From: Phaeodactylum tricornutum CCAP 1055/1
Lineage: Eukaryota > Bacillariophyta > Bacillariophyceae > Surirellales > Neidiaceae
NCBI RefSeq assembly: GCF_000150955.2
Contig: NC_011678.1
Coordinates: 887,518-951,517, forward strand
DNA length: 64,000 nucleotides
Direction of reading: 5' to 3'
Positions 51,097 to 61,424 of this stretch are shown here, piece by piece. The notes under the pieces are model-generated. The model did no database searches. It was not told the origin of the DNA and saw nothing but the letters and a program-made list of their open reading frames with translations. A program made the translations under genes and the position numbers. Within the stretch, counting starts at the first letter, position 1. Every line of letters starts with the position of its first letter.

Positions 51097-51958
51097 AGTT
51101 TGGAAATTTGCTGACTGTAAGAGACAATCTGTTTCACTACCTTGCCTTGCCTTTGCTCGACACTGACACCCGACGAGAATAACTCGACTGGGGGAGGAAT
51201 TATCTATGGGAAAATCTCGCTGGCCGCGAAAGTGTCCCGAGGGCTCCGCACATCGGATCGTATATGCAAAACAGTACCGTACCGGTCGATCGTAGAAATG
51301 CAACGCGATGGAACGAAACACCTCTGCGACGAGGAGATGAACTTCCTTCGTTTGGTAAGATCGTTTCCCTTGGAAAAGCACGTGTCCAATATACTTCCCG
51401 ATAAATTTCGGGAAGCATAAAACCATACTGGTACGGCATTCGGAAGGACTCGAGTCCATTTCTGATTCTATTCGGATACCGGTTGCCCAGGCAGAGTTCG
51501 AGGAGAGCCATTTACTTATTTGTAGGCAAAACAAATAGTGTTAAATGAAATAATGGGTGCGTCTACTTCCCAAGGATAGAAGGAAGAATAGAAATCAAGG
51601 GACTGCTGGATCGTCGATCCTGTTCCTCTGCGTTGACTCGATTATTCGCTGACACTCTCGCTGGAACTAGTAATCTGGTAGTGACACCTTGGATTCAAAA
51701 TGGAAAACCTAGTGACCCTAGGTCAAAAAGCAAATCAATCGAACTGTTTTGATAGCGAAAGTTTTCCGTTACAGCACAGCAAGGCGCTTGTGACAGTAAG
51801 TTCGCAATAAATTACACTTATAGGTTACCTTGAAGAGGGACAGCGTCAGCCTTCCTCTTGTCAATGGCCTATCTCACAACGTGACGTCGTATCAGTTTGT
51901 CGTGGTGCACAAACACCTCCCGTTTCTTTGTGCCGGGGAAGATTCCGCATGCTATGAT
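51097..51958. other. Intergenic region upstream of permease gene
   Basis: About 860 bp between two minus-strand genes, including the permease promoter. Open frames here overlap on several strands, none with a recognised domain. The minus-strand frame 50980-51534 is a read-through of permease exon 1 and its leader. Confidence 0.4.
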
Positions 51959-52942
51959 CTAGTGCATCACAGTCAATACAGCTTGATTGAGATCCAACCG
52001 ATACTCGGTATCTCGAAATACAGAATGTAGCTCCTCGGCGGAGAAAGAGTAATTGATGCGCGCGGTGTCGGCATCCACACCCAAGCGGGCCAATCTTTCG
52101 CACGCGAACGGTGGTCCATTCGCACGCCATACGTCTCGCGATGGCCGGTCGGCCTCGGCCGCTCGTACCGCGGATCGAATACCATCCCAGTACCGTCGTT
52201 GCGCAGCCAGCGTCCGAGACGAAGCTTCGCATTCCTCAACAGTGTTGTTGCTGCCGATACTACTCGAACTATCAGTCGGTGTATAGTCGCACCCCGTGAC
52301 TCGGTCAGCGTCGTTCACTTTGGCCCAGAGTGCCAAGGACGCGGGAAAATTTGTGATTGCGGTTCCGTCTGGTAGGTGACGCATCGGTGGACTAGGAAGA
52401 AATGATTCGTGGTACCAAGTGGCCACCACAATAGGAAAACTAACGTGGGTAGTATTTCTTTTTCCTTGTTTCTGAATCTGTGATTGTGCTAGTACTTTGA
52501 CGGCTTTGTCCGTTTCCGCCACGGTCAAATCAACCAACCCAGTGTCCGGAGTAATCGACAAGAAACGAGGTTCGTTGTTGAGAACGGCCAAGACTTGACG
52601 GCTGTCTACAGCGTATATCCAGTACTGATTGGCGTGCTCATGGCATCCTGAGACGACCACAACCGAGTTGATGAGCGGCTGTCCCGGTTCAGAAGTATAC
52701 TGACGCCAACCATCCTGCATGACATCCAAATAGGCTTTCGTCCCTCTGACGAGGGCTCGTCCGACAAAGACAGCTCGCACTTCATCGTCTTGGCCACTGT
52801 GATAGTCGAGCTTGACGTGATCCGGAAATCCATCCTGCAGACCACCCGAGACTCCGATGAACACGTAGTCCTCGGCGAATGCCGCCTTGCCCATTACGAG
52901 CAATACGGAGATCAGAAGGCGTACTATACTCGTACTCGGCAT
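51959..52942 (-). CDS. Secreted protein of unknown function
   Basis: Single exon, 327 residues. A classic N-terminal signal peptide is present ('IVRLLISVLLVMGKAAFAED', cut likely after AFA). The mature part is mixed alpha/beta with several possible N-glycosylation sites (NTT, NNT, NYS). Family motifs that I could name are absent. Segments 'NSVVVVSGCHEHANQYWIYAVDSRQVLAVLNNEPRFLS' and 'VSFPIVVATWYHESFLPSPPMRHLPDGTAITNFP' look like folded-core strands. Four Cys occur, at least two likely paired. It is divergent from the amidohydrolase gene. Function cannot be inferred. Confidence 0.68.
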   Translation of the reverse strand: MPSTSIVRLLISVLLVMGKAAFAEDYVFIGVSGGLQDGFPDHVKLDYHSGQDDEVRAVFVGRALVRGTKAYLDVMQDGWRQYTSEPGQPLINSVVVVSGCHEHANQYWIYAVDSRQVLAVLNNEPRFLSITPDTGLVDLTVAETDKAVKVLAQSQIQKQGKRNTTHVSFPIVVATWYHESFLPSPPMRHLPDGTAITNFPASLALWAKVNDADRVTGCDYTPTDSSSSIGSNNTVEECEASSRTLAAQRRYWDGIRSAVRAAEADRPSRDVWRANGPPFACERLARLGVDADTARINYSFSAEELHSVFRDTEYRLDLNQAVLTVMH

Positions 52943-53670
52943 TTTGTATCACCCGATTCCTCCGCAGTTTACGCTCACTATGTATGATTTGTGCGTAGCT
53001 CACTCACAGTCAATTTGTCATATGAACTCGTTGTCCTTCTTGGCTAGGTTCCTGCAGTGGGAGACCAAGGGGATCCCCGAAACGGTCAACTGACAGCCAG
53101 TTGTGTTCGACAGTCTCACCTTGATTCCAAACGACCACCCGACTCGATGACAACAAATCCGGGCTTTTTCGAATGCGCCTATATCCCGAGGGCAAGGTAA
53201 GTTCCGTCCGCTACCCCTCTCCTGTTGGATCACGGATGTGGAGGGAGGGCACGGCGCCACCATGAATGTGCCACGTCAGAGATGATGTCACAATGGGGAT
53301 CTATGTCATCTTGGCGTACTTTCAGGGCCAGAAATCTCTTTCTCCGAAGCCGTAACAAAGAACGCTTTTCATTAATTGTAGAAGAACGACACGGATCGGT
53401 TTGCCTTTGGGTTATAGTTCCTACCCGTACCTTCTTCCTCTGGCCTCTTTCTGTCGCAATTTCAAGTTCCCAGATCCCGATCCCGATATCGGACACGCAC
53501 AGGAATTTCTTCGCGGGAGGAACTGGCCGAGCCCGACGAAAAGTGCGCTCTCCCCTCCTCGACCGGCCTTTGCCTCTTCTTTCCACCGGAAATTGGCCTT
53601 TTCCTACGTCTTCGACCTTGCAGAATCCTTCCTTTGAATTATTTCGAACTAGGTAGCTAGCGAGTCAGTC
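52943..53670. promoter_or_regulatory. Divergent promoter region, secreted protein and amidohydrolase
   Basis: About 730 bp between two divergent starts. A CTCACTCACAGTCAA element lies at 52999-53013, close to the secreted-protein start. Plus-strand frames (such as 53225-53656) lack domains and sit in the presumed amidohydrolase leader. Confidence 0.45.
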
Positions 53671-54470
53671 ATGGTCCAGATAGCACTGTCCATGCAGCCG
53701 CACGTCGGCGAGATAGAGCTGGACTCGGCGGCTTTGATCATAATTGACATGCAGGTAAGCAGCACGAGGGCCCGACGTAATAACGCTATGTACACGGTCG
53801 GTCTATAAAGCGTGAATGGATAAACTCTAGCTTATCCAACGTATTCTTTCTAACCTTTTTCATGGAACAGCGCGACTTTTTGGAACCCCAGGGATTTGGT
53901 GAGCTCCTTGGGAATGACGTTTCCAAGTTGCAAAGAGCGATTGATCCGTGCCAAAAAGTTCTCCAAGCCGCACGAAAAGCAAATCTTACAGTTCTTCACA
54001 CTCGAGAAGGACACCGAGCAGACATGCTAGATGTCCACGGTCACAAACTACAGCGGTTGGGCTGTGCCTCCCAAGTGATTGGTACTCAAGGACCCAACGG
54101 ACGAATCCTCATCCGAGGAGAAATGGGACACGACATTATTCCTGCTCTCTATCCAGTGGACGGCGAAGCGGTGATTGACAAACCGGGAAAAGGTTCCTTT
54201 TACGGTACAGATTTGGAAGTTATTCTGGCGGCGCGCAACATCCGAACTCTCTTTGTGTGTGGTGTTACCACCGAGGTATGCGTGCACACAACCGTTCGCG
54301 AGGCCAATGATCGCGGTATACACTGCGTTGTGGTTTCTGATGCGTGCGCTTCCTTCTTTGACGACTTTCATCGTGTCGCCTTGGAAATGGTTGTCGCACA
54401 GGGAGGAATATTCGGCAGCACGGTGGAGTCCAAGGAACTAGTTGGAGCATTCGAAAGACTCACAAAGTAA
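53671..54470 (+). CDS. Isochorismatase-family cysteine amidohydrolase
   Basis: Two exons, 53671-53754 and 53871-54470, joined in phase 0 inside the catalytic Asp motif 'ALIIIDMQ|RDFLEP', giving 227 residues. Catalytic residues fit the family: Asp in 'IIIDMQRDF', Lys in 'VIDKPGKGSFYGTDLEVIL' and the nucleophile Cys in 'FVCGVTTEVCVHTTVREANDRGIH'. The 'TREGH' loop and 'SFYGTDLE' resemble the RutB/biuret-triuret hydrolase branch more than nicotinamidases. Such enzymes hydrolyse amides or ureides, for example in nucleobase or urea-derivative catabolism. The actual substrate cannot be read from the sequence. No targeting signal is apparent, so the protein is probably cytosolic. Confidence 0.88.
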
Positions 54471-54721
54471 CGGAAAAGGCAACGAATGCAAGCATCGCCG
54501 CAAGAATGTTTGCTGCTTCGGTATTTCGCACATATTGTGTGTTTATACGTGTGAAGTGCTGCAGCTCGGATTTTATGAGCAACCGGTTTTTAAACCACAT
54601 TCTACCATACACTAACACAGTAAAGAGAAATCACCAATGGGTCTACTTTTGCCTCCATGAATCTGACGTAAACATCTTAACTGTCAGACCAATGCTCGTC
54701 TACATAATTGCTGGCATCACC

Positions 54722-57093
54722 TTACTGCGTTTCGATTCCGAGATTTCTGCGAACATTATGAGCAGCTGCAACCATGTGCTTCAAGGCCAAGATCGTCTCT
54801 GGCCACCCTCGCGTCTTTAAACCACAATCGGGGTTGACGACGGTGTGCTCGACGTCAAGAACCTTCAAAAAACTGCTGAGTTTTTCGTACATGATGTCGA
54901 TTGGTGGGACAACAGGTGAATGAATGTCGTACAAGCCAGGGCCAAAACCTTTTTCGTATCCGACGCGCTGAAAGGCTTCTAAGGTCGCGTTGTCACTGCG
55001 TGCGTTCTCGATTGAGTTTACGTCCGTGTCGAGCCTATCAATTGCTTCCATACAGTCGTTAAACTCACAGTAACACATGTGAGTGTGAATCTGTGTCTCG
55101 CTCGCAGCAACCGCAGTTGCCAGGCGAAAGGCGTCAACAGACCACGTCAAATACTCTTCCTTTTGGGCGGTTCGGAGTGGCATTCCCTCACGAAGAGCAG
55201 GCTCGTCCACCTGAATGACCTTGCAGCCAGCACTTTCCAGATCAGCTACTTCATCCCGAATAGCAAGAGCAAGTTGGTACGCTTGCTCTTTGCGAGACAC
55301 GTCGACACGAGGGAAAGACCAATTCAGAATAGTAATTGGACCAGTCAGCATGCCTTTCACCGGTTTTGACGTTAAATCCTGGGCAACCTTGAACTCGCGC
55401 ACTGTCATCGCCTTAGGTCGCTGAATATCTGACCAGATAATAGGAGGACGGACGCAACGAGAGCCGAATGACTGGACCCACCCATGTTCCGAAAAGAGAA
55501 TTCCCTCCATTTGTTGACCAAAGAACTCAACCATGTCCGTCCGTTCAGGCTCACCATGCACCAAGATATCTATGCCGATAGCTTCCTGGATACCAATACA
55601 GTAAGCAATGTGCTGGTCCATGGCCCTCTCGTACGCCTCGTTGGTCAGCCTACCCTTTTTCCATTCCCATCGAAGTCGCCGGATTTCGCTGGTTTGTGGG
55701 AAGGATCCAATAGTGGTCGTGGGTAGGAGTGGTACGCCGACCAATTGCTTCGGACGGCGTTGCTTGTACGGCTCGGGACGGCGAAAATCAGTCTCTTTCA
55801 AGTGCTTGATTCGTTCCTTCGTCAAAGTAGAGCCCGTATGGGCAGAGTGGAAGGTGGTCCAAGCTGCCGTATGCGTATCGAGTGCTGACTTCTCACCCGA
55901 TATTGCCTGCGCTAGAAGCACCAGTTCGTCTAACTTTTGCTTTGCAAAGGAGAGAACCTGAGCTGCCGGGTGGTTGTCCAATTGCATTTCACGATCCAAG
56001 TCCCAAGGAGTGTATTGTAAAGATGTAGAAGGTTGTACACGAAACTCAATCCCTAGAGACTTCAGCTTGTCGGTGAGCGGAAGGACTTTACCGGGGTCGA
56101 CCTTCCAAACATTGCGAGCGTCAACGAGGCCCGCGCCAAGCATCTTAGAGGAGGGAAATCCTCGCTTTTCGATCAATCCAAGTGTATTTCCACGGGTGAA
56201 GTCCATCGAAAGGATGTTAAGTCCGTTCGACTCCGAGATAAGCCAATCATAATTAGCTTTCCCTACATCGTCCATAGCGGTAACGAAATTAATCTTCGGG
56301 CCTTTCGGCAGGATGGCTGGATAAACGGTCTTCAAAGAGGCGATAAGCCCAACTTCTTCGAGGACGATTGCAGGTTCATGAATCTGAATTTCTTTCACTC
56401 CCAGATCGGCAACCTTCTGCAGAAGAGTTTTGTACACAGGAATCAACAAAGCAATCAACTCATGCGTGGTCAGAGCGTCGTCGACGATGCGCGCAAAAAA
56501 GCAGATGGAAACGGGTCCCAACACAACAGGTATGGCGCATTCAGCTCCGAGAACCCCGACGCCTCGCTCAACACTGGAAATGAAGGAGGAAAAGTCAGGC
56601 GCAATCTTAGATGACTTGTCGAACTCAGGAACCATGTAGTGGTAGTTGCTCGTGATCCATTTTTTCATGCCTATTCACATTAGCACAACATGGAAAAGAA
56701 AGAGGCTTGTTAGGAGGATTCTCGTGTCGAATGGATAATATGAGGCGAATCAAGAAAGAGCATCTTACTTAGAGCTTCGGCACCGTCAACACCTCGAGCC
56801 ATGGAAAACATACGCGTCGTCCCAGCCGCCAAATTCTCGAAGCGATGAGGCACTATTCCCAGCGACTCAATCCAAAACAAAACACAATCGTAGAGGTACA
56901 TATCACCCACTGTGATCAGGTCGATACCGGCTTCCTTCTGAAGCTTCCAACCCATAGTCTCAACATCTTCGCTAACCTTGATAAGATCCACTTCACTCAG
57001 CGATCCTTTCCAATGCTTTTCCAGAGCAAACTTGAGCTCGCGATTCGGCCCCATCCGAGGGAATCCAAGCGTAGCGGTGGTTGTGATTTTCAT
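54722..57093 (-). CDS. METE: Cobalamin-independent methionine synthase METE
   Basis: Two exons, 57093-56769 and 56670-54722; the join gives 'GAEALSMKKWITSNYHYMVPEF' and a product of 757 residues, the normal size for MetE. It methylates homocysteine with 5-methyl-tetrahydrofolate without B12. The N-terminal domain begins 'TTTATLGFPRMGPNRELKFALEKHWKG'. The C-terminal catalytic barrel carries zinc ligands in 'QIHTHMCYCEFND' (His and Cys) and in 'VVNPDCGLKTRGW' (Cys). 'YDIHSPVVPP' is another signature. The exon 1 donor is a GTAAGA. The ATG at 57093 was chosen because family similarity starts there; an ATG at 57147 lies upstream. In P. tricornutum, METE expression is known to fall when vitamin B12 is supplied. 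Its upstream region has a repeated motif (57212-57580). Confidence 0.95.
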
Positions 57094-57211
57094 TGTTGAT
57101 CGAGATAGCTTTTTGGAAGTTTGACGGCTGGCATAAAGCTCTATCAAAATTTATGGACGTGTCACAAAAGATCTGCTGCAATTTTGCATTACAGTTCATT
57201 CACTGGTCTAT

Positions 57212-57230
57212 GAAGAACGTGCTTTGAACT
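57212..57230 (-). promoter_or_regulatory. METE promoter motif copy 1 (GAAGAACGTGCTTTGAACT)
   Basis: Closest copy to METE, about 120 bp upstream of its ATG. The core is ACGTGCTTTG on the plus strand, read as CAAAGCACGT towards METE. An ACGT core suits bZIP or bHLH factors. Confidence 0.55.
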
Positions 57231-57342
57231 GATATTGAGCTCCCCGAAATGACACCTATAAAAACGACAGCGTCAGGGAGCAGCTCTAGTAGAGTGCATT
57301 CGAGATCGTGCGTGCCTCAGCCCTCTGAAACTACATTTCTGT

Positions 57343-57358
57343 AGAACGTGCTTTGTGA
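57343..57358 (-). promoter_or_regulatory. METE promoter motif copy 2 (AGAACGTGCTTTGTGA)
   Basis: Shares AGAACGTGCTTTG with copy 1, a 13-base identity, at 129 bp spacing. Confidence 0.55.
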
Positions 57359-57471
57359 TATCCTTGGACGGCAGCGGCCAGGTGGATGGCCCAATGAACC
57401 CGTACACCGCAAAAAGGCTAGTATGCATGTGCTTCATTCAGCAAACGGAAGTGGCTCTTGAAACAACCTTA

Positions 57472-57491
57472 GCGAAGAACGTGATTTGAAC
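57472..57491 (-). promoter_or_regulatory. METE promoter motif copy 3 (GCGAAGAACGTGATTTGAAC)
   Basis: Matches copy 1 over GAAGAACGTGxTTTGAAC with one core mismatch. Confidence 0.5.
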
Positions 57492-57563
57492 ATGTTCTCT
57501 TTTTCCAATTGGCGTCATGCGTAAAACACGACTAACCGTATTTTTCCATTCCGGAGATATCGG

Positions 57564-57580
57564 GAAGCACGTGTTTTGCC
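57564..57580 (-). promoter_or_regulatory. METE promoter motif copy 4 (GAAGCACGTGTTTTGCC)
   Basis: The most diverged copy. It contains a full CACGTG E-box/G-box. Confidence 0.42.
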
Positions 57581-57739
57581 GTTCCGATGGCGCGAATTTT
57601 ACATTTCTCAGTCACTGTGACCTCGGACAAAATGTTTATCCAGTAAGTCCTGGGTCTGTCCCGGCGAAGGCCCATTAAACTTCGTGTCGTTTTCGAATTA
57701 GATAGCTAAGACCCTTACTCAAAGAGATCGACAAGGGTG

Positions 57740-59206
57740 CTATCGGTCAATGCACTCAGTTATTCGGAGTAATTCGGTCTCTAGCTCAACAGCTTTGCAG
57801 GGAAATGGCTTCATTATGAAATAATTCGCGCCGGCTCCAGTAAAAGCTTGCTGTAGGTCGTTCGCGGATAGCCCGCAGACGATGGAGTTTACTCGTCGCG
57901 AACGGAGTTCTCGAACTGTCTCAGTTCCAGTTAGCTGCCGATCGGTACTAGTCATGTATTGATCCATAAAGATTAGATCAAACGACTCACCGCAAGTAAT
58001 CAGCTGGAGGACGGTCTCGCCACTAGCAGCTTCTCGGATTGACCAATCTGGAGCTATTTTGCTAATAGATCGAGACGCAAGTTTTCGAAGGATCCTCTCG
58101 TCATCAACGATCAGCACCGAAAGTTTCGCAGGGAGTGTCCGCGTCTTCTCGATCCTTTTGTCATTGCATTCATCCGCCGAGGCACACAAAGTTTCCAATT
58201 CTGGATTGTCCGAACCTGAACTTTCAATAGGAGGTTTGCGTAGATTGATGACAATCCGGGTACCATCCCCCCCAGCATGTCCACTGATGTAAGATTCGTC
58301 CAGAAATATTGATCCACCCATCAAATCAACGAGTTCCTTGCAAAGATTTAGACCAATCCCAGTTCCTTGACTCAAAGAATCCAAGCTCTCCTGGAAGCGG
58401 CAGAAAAGGTCTTTCCGCTTACCCATTGGAATCGACGGCCCAGAGTCTTCAACATAGATGCAAACATCATCACCAACGCATGTAGCTCGAAGTCGTACAA
58501 ACCCTTGACCGACAAACTTTGCAGCGTTGCGGCCCAAATTTAAGACCACTTGCTGTAGTCGAAGTCTGTCTGCGCACACAACTAAATTCTCGTCGCAGGC
58601 AAGAAGCACTTGAAAATTGTCACTGAAACGCTGCACCAAATCCGGCCGATCACAGACACCAGTGACATTTCGATGAGTGAAAGACGAGTCGACGAACGGC
58701 AAAGAATTGTTTTCGAACGCTGGTCCGATCTCTTCGGGCAAAGTTTGAAAGATTTCAAGCTGATTGACAAACTGAGCCATAGAGAAAAGAGGTAGAATCG
58801 CTTGATGGAGCTGATCGGAGAACCACTGCCCTTTTTCAGCTGCAGCGCGCAACACTTCGCTGCGAATGTCTTCTTCTTCTGAACGGGCCAGCATGAAGGT
58901 CAGAGCAAAGCCGCATGCGCACAACGAGAGGAATACAATAGTGGGAACTACCAAAGTTGCTGGACTTCTCGAGATCAGATGGATATGATGCTGCGCCCAT
59001 TTCTTGGTCAGAATCCAACATCCTAAGAACGGTATCCGCGTAGATGTCCCAGAGCGTCTTACTGGGCTTGTTTCCGGACACACCTCTTTGCCGTTTTCGG
59101 TGGGTTGTGTGGTACGAGTTAAAAAAGTGGACGTTCCAATCTTGCCACAGGATGAAGTCACCGACGAGGATAATTCCGACAATGGAAGATCGCGTTGCAG
59201 TTTCAT
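57740..59206 (-). CDS. Hybrid histidine-kinase-like protein lacking a visible HisKA domain
   Basis: Single exon, 488 residues. One membrane helix spans about residues 84-107 ('LVVPTIVFLSLCACGFALTFML'). The following 85 residues look like the start of an extracytosolic sensor (CHASE-like, 'EEEDIRSEVLRAAAEKGQWFSDQLHQAI'). This ends abruptly near residue 193 and passes straight into an HATPase_c domain: 'CADRLRLQQVVLNLGRNAAKFV' (N box), 'YVEDSGPSIP' (G1, degenerate) and 'GTGIGLNLCKELVDLMGG' (G2). Residues 362-485 are a receiver domain ('SVLIVDDER', phospho-Asp in 'DLIFMDQYM', Lys in 'NYFIMKPF'). A second membrane helix and the dimerisation/phospho-acceptor helices with the H-box, expected between sensor and HATPase, are not seen. 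It may have lost that segment by deletion, or act without a His acceptor. Both ends look intact. Confidence 0.8.
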   Translation of the reverse strand: MKLQRDLPLSELSSSVTSSCGKIGTSTFLTRTTQPTENGKEVCPETSPVRRSGTSTRIPFLGCWILTKKWAQHHIHLISRSPATLVVPTIVFLSLCACGFALTFMLARSEEEDIRSEVLRAAAEKGQWFSDQLHQAILPLFSMAQFVNQLEIFQTLPEEIGPAFENNSLPFVDSSFTHRNVTGVCDRPDLVQRFSDNFQVLLACDENLVVCADRLRLQQVVLNLGRNAAKFVGQGFVRLRATCVGDDVCIYVEDSGPSIPMGKRKDLFCRFQESLDSLSQGTGIGLNLCKELVDLMGGSIFLDESYISGHAGGDGTRIVINLRKPPIESSGSDNPELETLCASADECNDKRIEKTRTLPAKLSVLIVDDERILRKLASRSISKIAPDWSIREAASGETVLQLITCGESFDLIFMDQYMTSTDRQLTGTETVRELRSRRVNSIVCGLSANDLQQAFTGAGANYFIMKPFPCKAVELETELLRITECIDR

Positions 59207-60269
59207 TCGTCAAGGCCAATGTGTGCACAAAGATGGACAAGGGTTTCTCTAACTGACTGGTCTATTGGATTCAAAAAGGCTCTTTCTCTTCGAGTGGGAG
59301 TGGAACAGGCCTACTTGTCGTATGTCAACAGTTGCGTGCATGACAAGGCTTGGGACAGAAGTCAACTTCCTCGGTTTTGCCCATTTGTTTTGCTTTGTCC
59401 TGTTGTTGGTCACGAAGACGCGAGTTGGCAGGTTGGCAGATGTCATCCCAAGCCCTTACCTTTCCCAGTGAATTTCTCTTTGCTGGCACATATTAGTTCC
59501 ATTCGATCGTTTTGTTCCGCTTGGACGTAGGATTCCTGTGCGGTAGGATTACTTTTGACACTTTCATCAAAGTTAATTAACTGTGAGTTTACATTATTAC
59601 GTTCAATCGAAGTCCGTCCGAAAAATTATACATATAAATAGATTTTTCGAAACGCAAGAATGGCATTTGTCTTTTATGTTTTTGTTACAATTAATGTAAC
59701 TGTAAGCCTATATCTTCAAATGGAAGCTCACCAGCCGCATTTCGACAATAACCCCAGGTCGGTGTCGTATTATTCGTGTTCGACCGCAACAGAAGTAAAA
59801 TCACAGTCAACAAACAAACAAACAGTGAAAGCGAAGAAAAACAAAGAACGGAATACAACTATGCATTGATCGGTTATGTCTTATTCATCCAAACATACGT
59901 TGTTTTCTGACGTTCACGGTACGTGACTGCTTCACAAGCTGTAGTCATTCCTTGTATGACAAGTGAATGTGTTCGAGTGCTGGAACGCTGGGTAAACACT
60001 TGTTGCATGCTGTCGGAAAAAAATCAATCAGTCCCGGGAGACTGTCTGACAATATACTCGTCTGTCCATCTTTCGTCAATGCGAGGAAGAATCACGGTCA
60101 ACCCTTTTCCATCGCGGCTTACATAGCGAAGTAGCTCAAACCATCAACACCATCAACGGAATAACAGAAAAAGCACTTCGTCTAGCCAATAATCTCCTGT
60201 GACGCTCTGATTGTTGTTCATTGGATTCTCGATATCAGTCAGCTCTGAAGCTGTTCGCAAACGAGTGCA
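59207..60269. promoter_or_regulatory. Divergent promoter region, histidine-kinase-like gene and DHAR
   Basis: About 1.06 kb between divergent starts. It includes AT-rich stretches around 59560-59720. A 69-codon frame at 59660-59869 (hydrophobic N-terminus, Lys-rich end) has no homologue that I recognise and is not accepted. No RNA gene was seen. Confidence 0.4.
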
Positions 60270-61242
60270 ATGGATCCGCTTCGAATCGCAACCAGCCTGT
60301 TGGTCCTAACGACGGTCAGCTGGAGAACGACGATGGCCTTTCGGCCGATGTCATTCGCTTGTGGTTGGCCACTGCAGTCCACAAAGTCCGCGCTTTGCAT
60401 GGTGCAAAACAGGGGTTTGGAGATCCGCAGAGAAGGAGCCACGCCAACCGGTGAGGAATGGCAGAGAATTTCGTTGGAGTCTTCTGGTAGTCGATTGCCA
60501 TTTTGTCGTCCAAAGATACTGCTTTTTTGACTTGCTTTCTCACTTCGTTGAACATTTTGTTACAGAGGGGGGAATGACGCTGTACTTAAAAGCTGCCGCG
60601 GATGGCACACTTGTTGGCGACTGCCCTTTTGCCCATTTCGTCCGTTTAGTTCTGGAGGAAAAGGGTCTACAATACGAACTTAAACCTTGTACTGAAGATA
60701 CCAAACCTGCCTGGCTGACAGAGTACTACGAGGGCAAACTGCCAGCCCTTCGACATCGAAAGGAATGCTATGTGGAATCGGATGTGATTGCTGACTATCT
60801 CGACTTCTTCTTTCCGGATCCTTCGCTCAAGGGTGGCAAAAAAGAAATGGACGAAGCCGAAGATGCAATTTCTGGATTTTTCCCTTCCGTGGCAAAGTAT
60901 TTAAAGCACATCCCGGATGGAGATGACGAAGACCAGGAAATGAAATGTTCTCTTGAGTCCGTCTTATTGAGGCTAGAGGAACATCTGCAATTGGAAAACC
61001 GAACGGGGCCATACCTCGTTGGAAACGGCGAAAAGCTGACCTTGCTCGACTGCAGCTTGTCACCCAAATTGTATCATTTGCGAACGGGTATTGAAGCGTT
61101 CAAGGACAATGCTATTGACCTCGCCCAGAAATTTCCGGCTGTAAACGAATACCTGGACTCAATGCTTAAACGAGAGTCCTTCCAAAAAACAGTCTATGAC
61201 AAGGACGTTATAATTTGGGGGTGGAGCAATACCCGAAAATAA
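60270..61242 (+). CDS. DHAR: Plastid dehydroascorbate reductase / GST-like protein (DHAR)
   Basis: Two exons, 60270-60450 and 60566-61242, phases agree, about 285 residues. DHAR regenerates ascorbate from dehydroascorbate with glutathione. The N-terminus 'IATSLLVLTTVSWRTTMA|FRPMS' is a signal peptide with Phe at +1, the heterokont plastid motif, so import into the complex plastid is likely. The thioredoxin-like GST domain holds the active-site Cys in 'LVGDCPFAHFVRLVLEEKGLQYE' (CPF, as in DHAR and CLIC). 'LPALRHRKECYVESDVIADYL' is the glutathione-binding region. The C-terminal all-helical domain has 'LTLLDCSLSPKLYHL', typical of DHAR. The donor is GTGAGG, a less common form here. Confidence 0.9.
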
Positions 61243-61424
61243 AATTATTATCAGCACCCTCTTATTCTGAATGCCTGCCCTCAAGATTCAGTGTCGTTTG
61301 TAGCTTACAGTTTAGGAATATAGGTAGCTGACGTGGGAGAGGCTGTCGCCGCGGTGTATGGAATTGCTGAGTAAAAAGACGGCCCCTTTCCGGCATTGGA
61401 TTAGCTTTCGCAGCCAGTTAAGTT

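Larger units (their letters stand above)
57094..57739. promoter_or_regulatory. METE promoter with four copies of an ACGT-core motif
   Basis: About 645 bp between the METE start and the 3' end of the histidine-kinase gene, both on the minus strand, so this region serves METE. On the plus strand a GAACGTGCTTTG-type motif occurs four times, at 57212, 57343, 57472 and 57564, with spacings of about 129, 133 and 90 bp. A CAGTCACTGTGAC element lies at 57609-57621. A link to the known B12 repression of METE is an inference. Confidence 0.6.

Noticed and set aside
53225-53656. Plus-strand ORF of 143 codons before the amidohydrolase
   Set aside because: Low-complexity Arg/Ser/Pro content and no recognised motif; more likely leader sequence.
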